13,268 nt of DNA from Halanaerobium sp051746665 (GTDB lineage: Bacteria; Bacillota; Halanaerobiia; Halanaerobiales; Halanaerobiaceae), in NCBI GenBank assembly GCA_051746665.1, contig JBNJFG010000059.1:1-13268 (forward strand), written 5' to 3'. A program made the translations under genes and the position numbers. Below, in pieces: positions 13,139 to 13,268 of this stretch. Under the pieces are notes generated by a model. That model was not told where the DNA came from. It did not search any database and was given only the letters and a program-made list of their open reading frames with translations. How positions within the stretch are numbered: the first letter of the stretch is position 1; each line of letters opens with the position of its first letter.

Positions 13139-13268
13139 TGGCTAAAAACAAAGAACAAAATAAGAAAAATAACAATTTAAATTATTATATATTTGCAATT
13201 TTTGTAGCCTTTATTGCTGGATCATATTTTATTAATTTTGATCTCGGTAAAAGAATTGGATCTAATTT
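13138..13268 (+). CDS. Start of a membrane protein, probable second half of the split permease (cut by window edge)
   Basis: Only 43 codons are visible. The protein starts MAKNKEQNKKNNNLN, a Lys/Asn-rich cytosolic head, and then enters a membrane segment (YYIFAIFVAFIAGSYF, 16-31) and FDLGKRIG. GAGAGGTG lies 8 nt before the ATG, which overlaps the upstream stop by one base. The overlap and the half-length upstream partner suggest it is the complementary YraQ-type half, but too little is seen to confirm this from its own sequence. Confidence 0.6.
   Translation, partial: MAKNKEQNKKNNNLNYYIFAIFVAFIAGSYFINFDLGKRIGSN

Noticed and set aside
1..13268. Mobile element, CRISPR or defence island
   Set aside because: No transposase, integrase, direct repeat array or composition break was seen; the genes are housekeeping and envelope functions.

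Overview
The window looks like chromosome from an anaerobic, AT-rich, outer-membrane-bearing member of the Firmicutes, most likely of the Halanaerobium type. Strong AGGAGG-like ribosome sites, a HutP-family protein (a Firmicutes family) and low-GC codon use sit beside a full set of Kdo and lipid A genes. That mix is typical of diderm Firmicutes such as Halanaerobiales. The taxon is an inference from gene content and style, not from a marker gene.

Positions 1 to about 9.85 kb read leftwards (minus strand) as one tightly packed run. In transcription order it holds a membrane-anchored pseudokinase-like protein, nadE (NAD synthetase), a BtuF-like periplasmic binding protein, a HutP-family RNA-binding regulator, msbA (lipid A flippase), a DUF374 acyltransferase, lpxK, kdsB, kdsA and kdsD. 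From hutP to kdsD this is a lipid A/Kdo module: KdsD makes arabinose 5-phosphate, KdsA condenses it with PEP, KdsB activates Kdo as CMP-Kdo, LpxK phosphorylates the lipid A disaccharide, the DUF374 protein may add a late acyl chain, and MsbA exports the product. KdsC, LpxA/C/D/B and the Kdo transferase are not in the window. Gaps are 15-32 nt or overlaps, except for an 88-96 nt leader before hutP. That leader is rich in NAG triplets and holds a weak hairpin with a T run, which suggests HutP-style control of the lipid A genes.

Positions 9.85-11.5 kb hold a palindrome-rich control region and pgi (glucose-6-phosphate isomerase, minus strand) with a well-formed promoter. The control region has Fur/PerR-like sites over a tandem TATAAT and a 10-bp hairpin.

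Positions 11.6-12.5 kb hold a minus-strand gene for an exported protein with an acidic middle and an Asn/Lys/Ser-rich basic tail; it has its own promoter and terminator. Diverging from it, at 12.66 kb to the right edge, are two overlapping plus-strand membrane genes. They look like the two halves of a split YraQ/UPF0718 (COG0701) permease, preceded by a C-tract/G-tract palindrome like the operators of CsoR/CstR-family repressors.

No rRNA, tRNA, CRISPR array or insertion sequence was seen. No gene-free stretch exceeds 300 bases.
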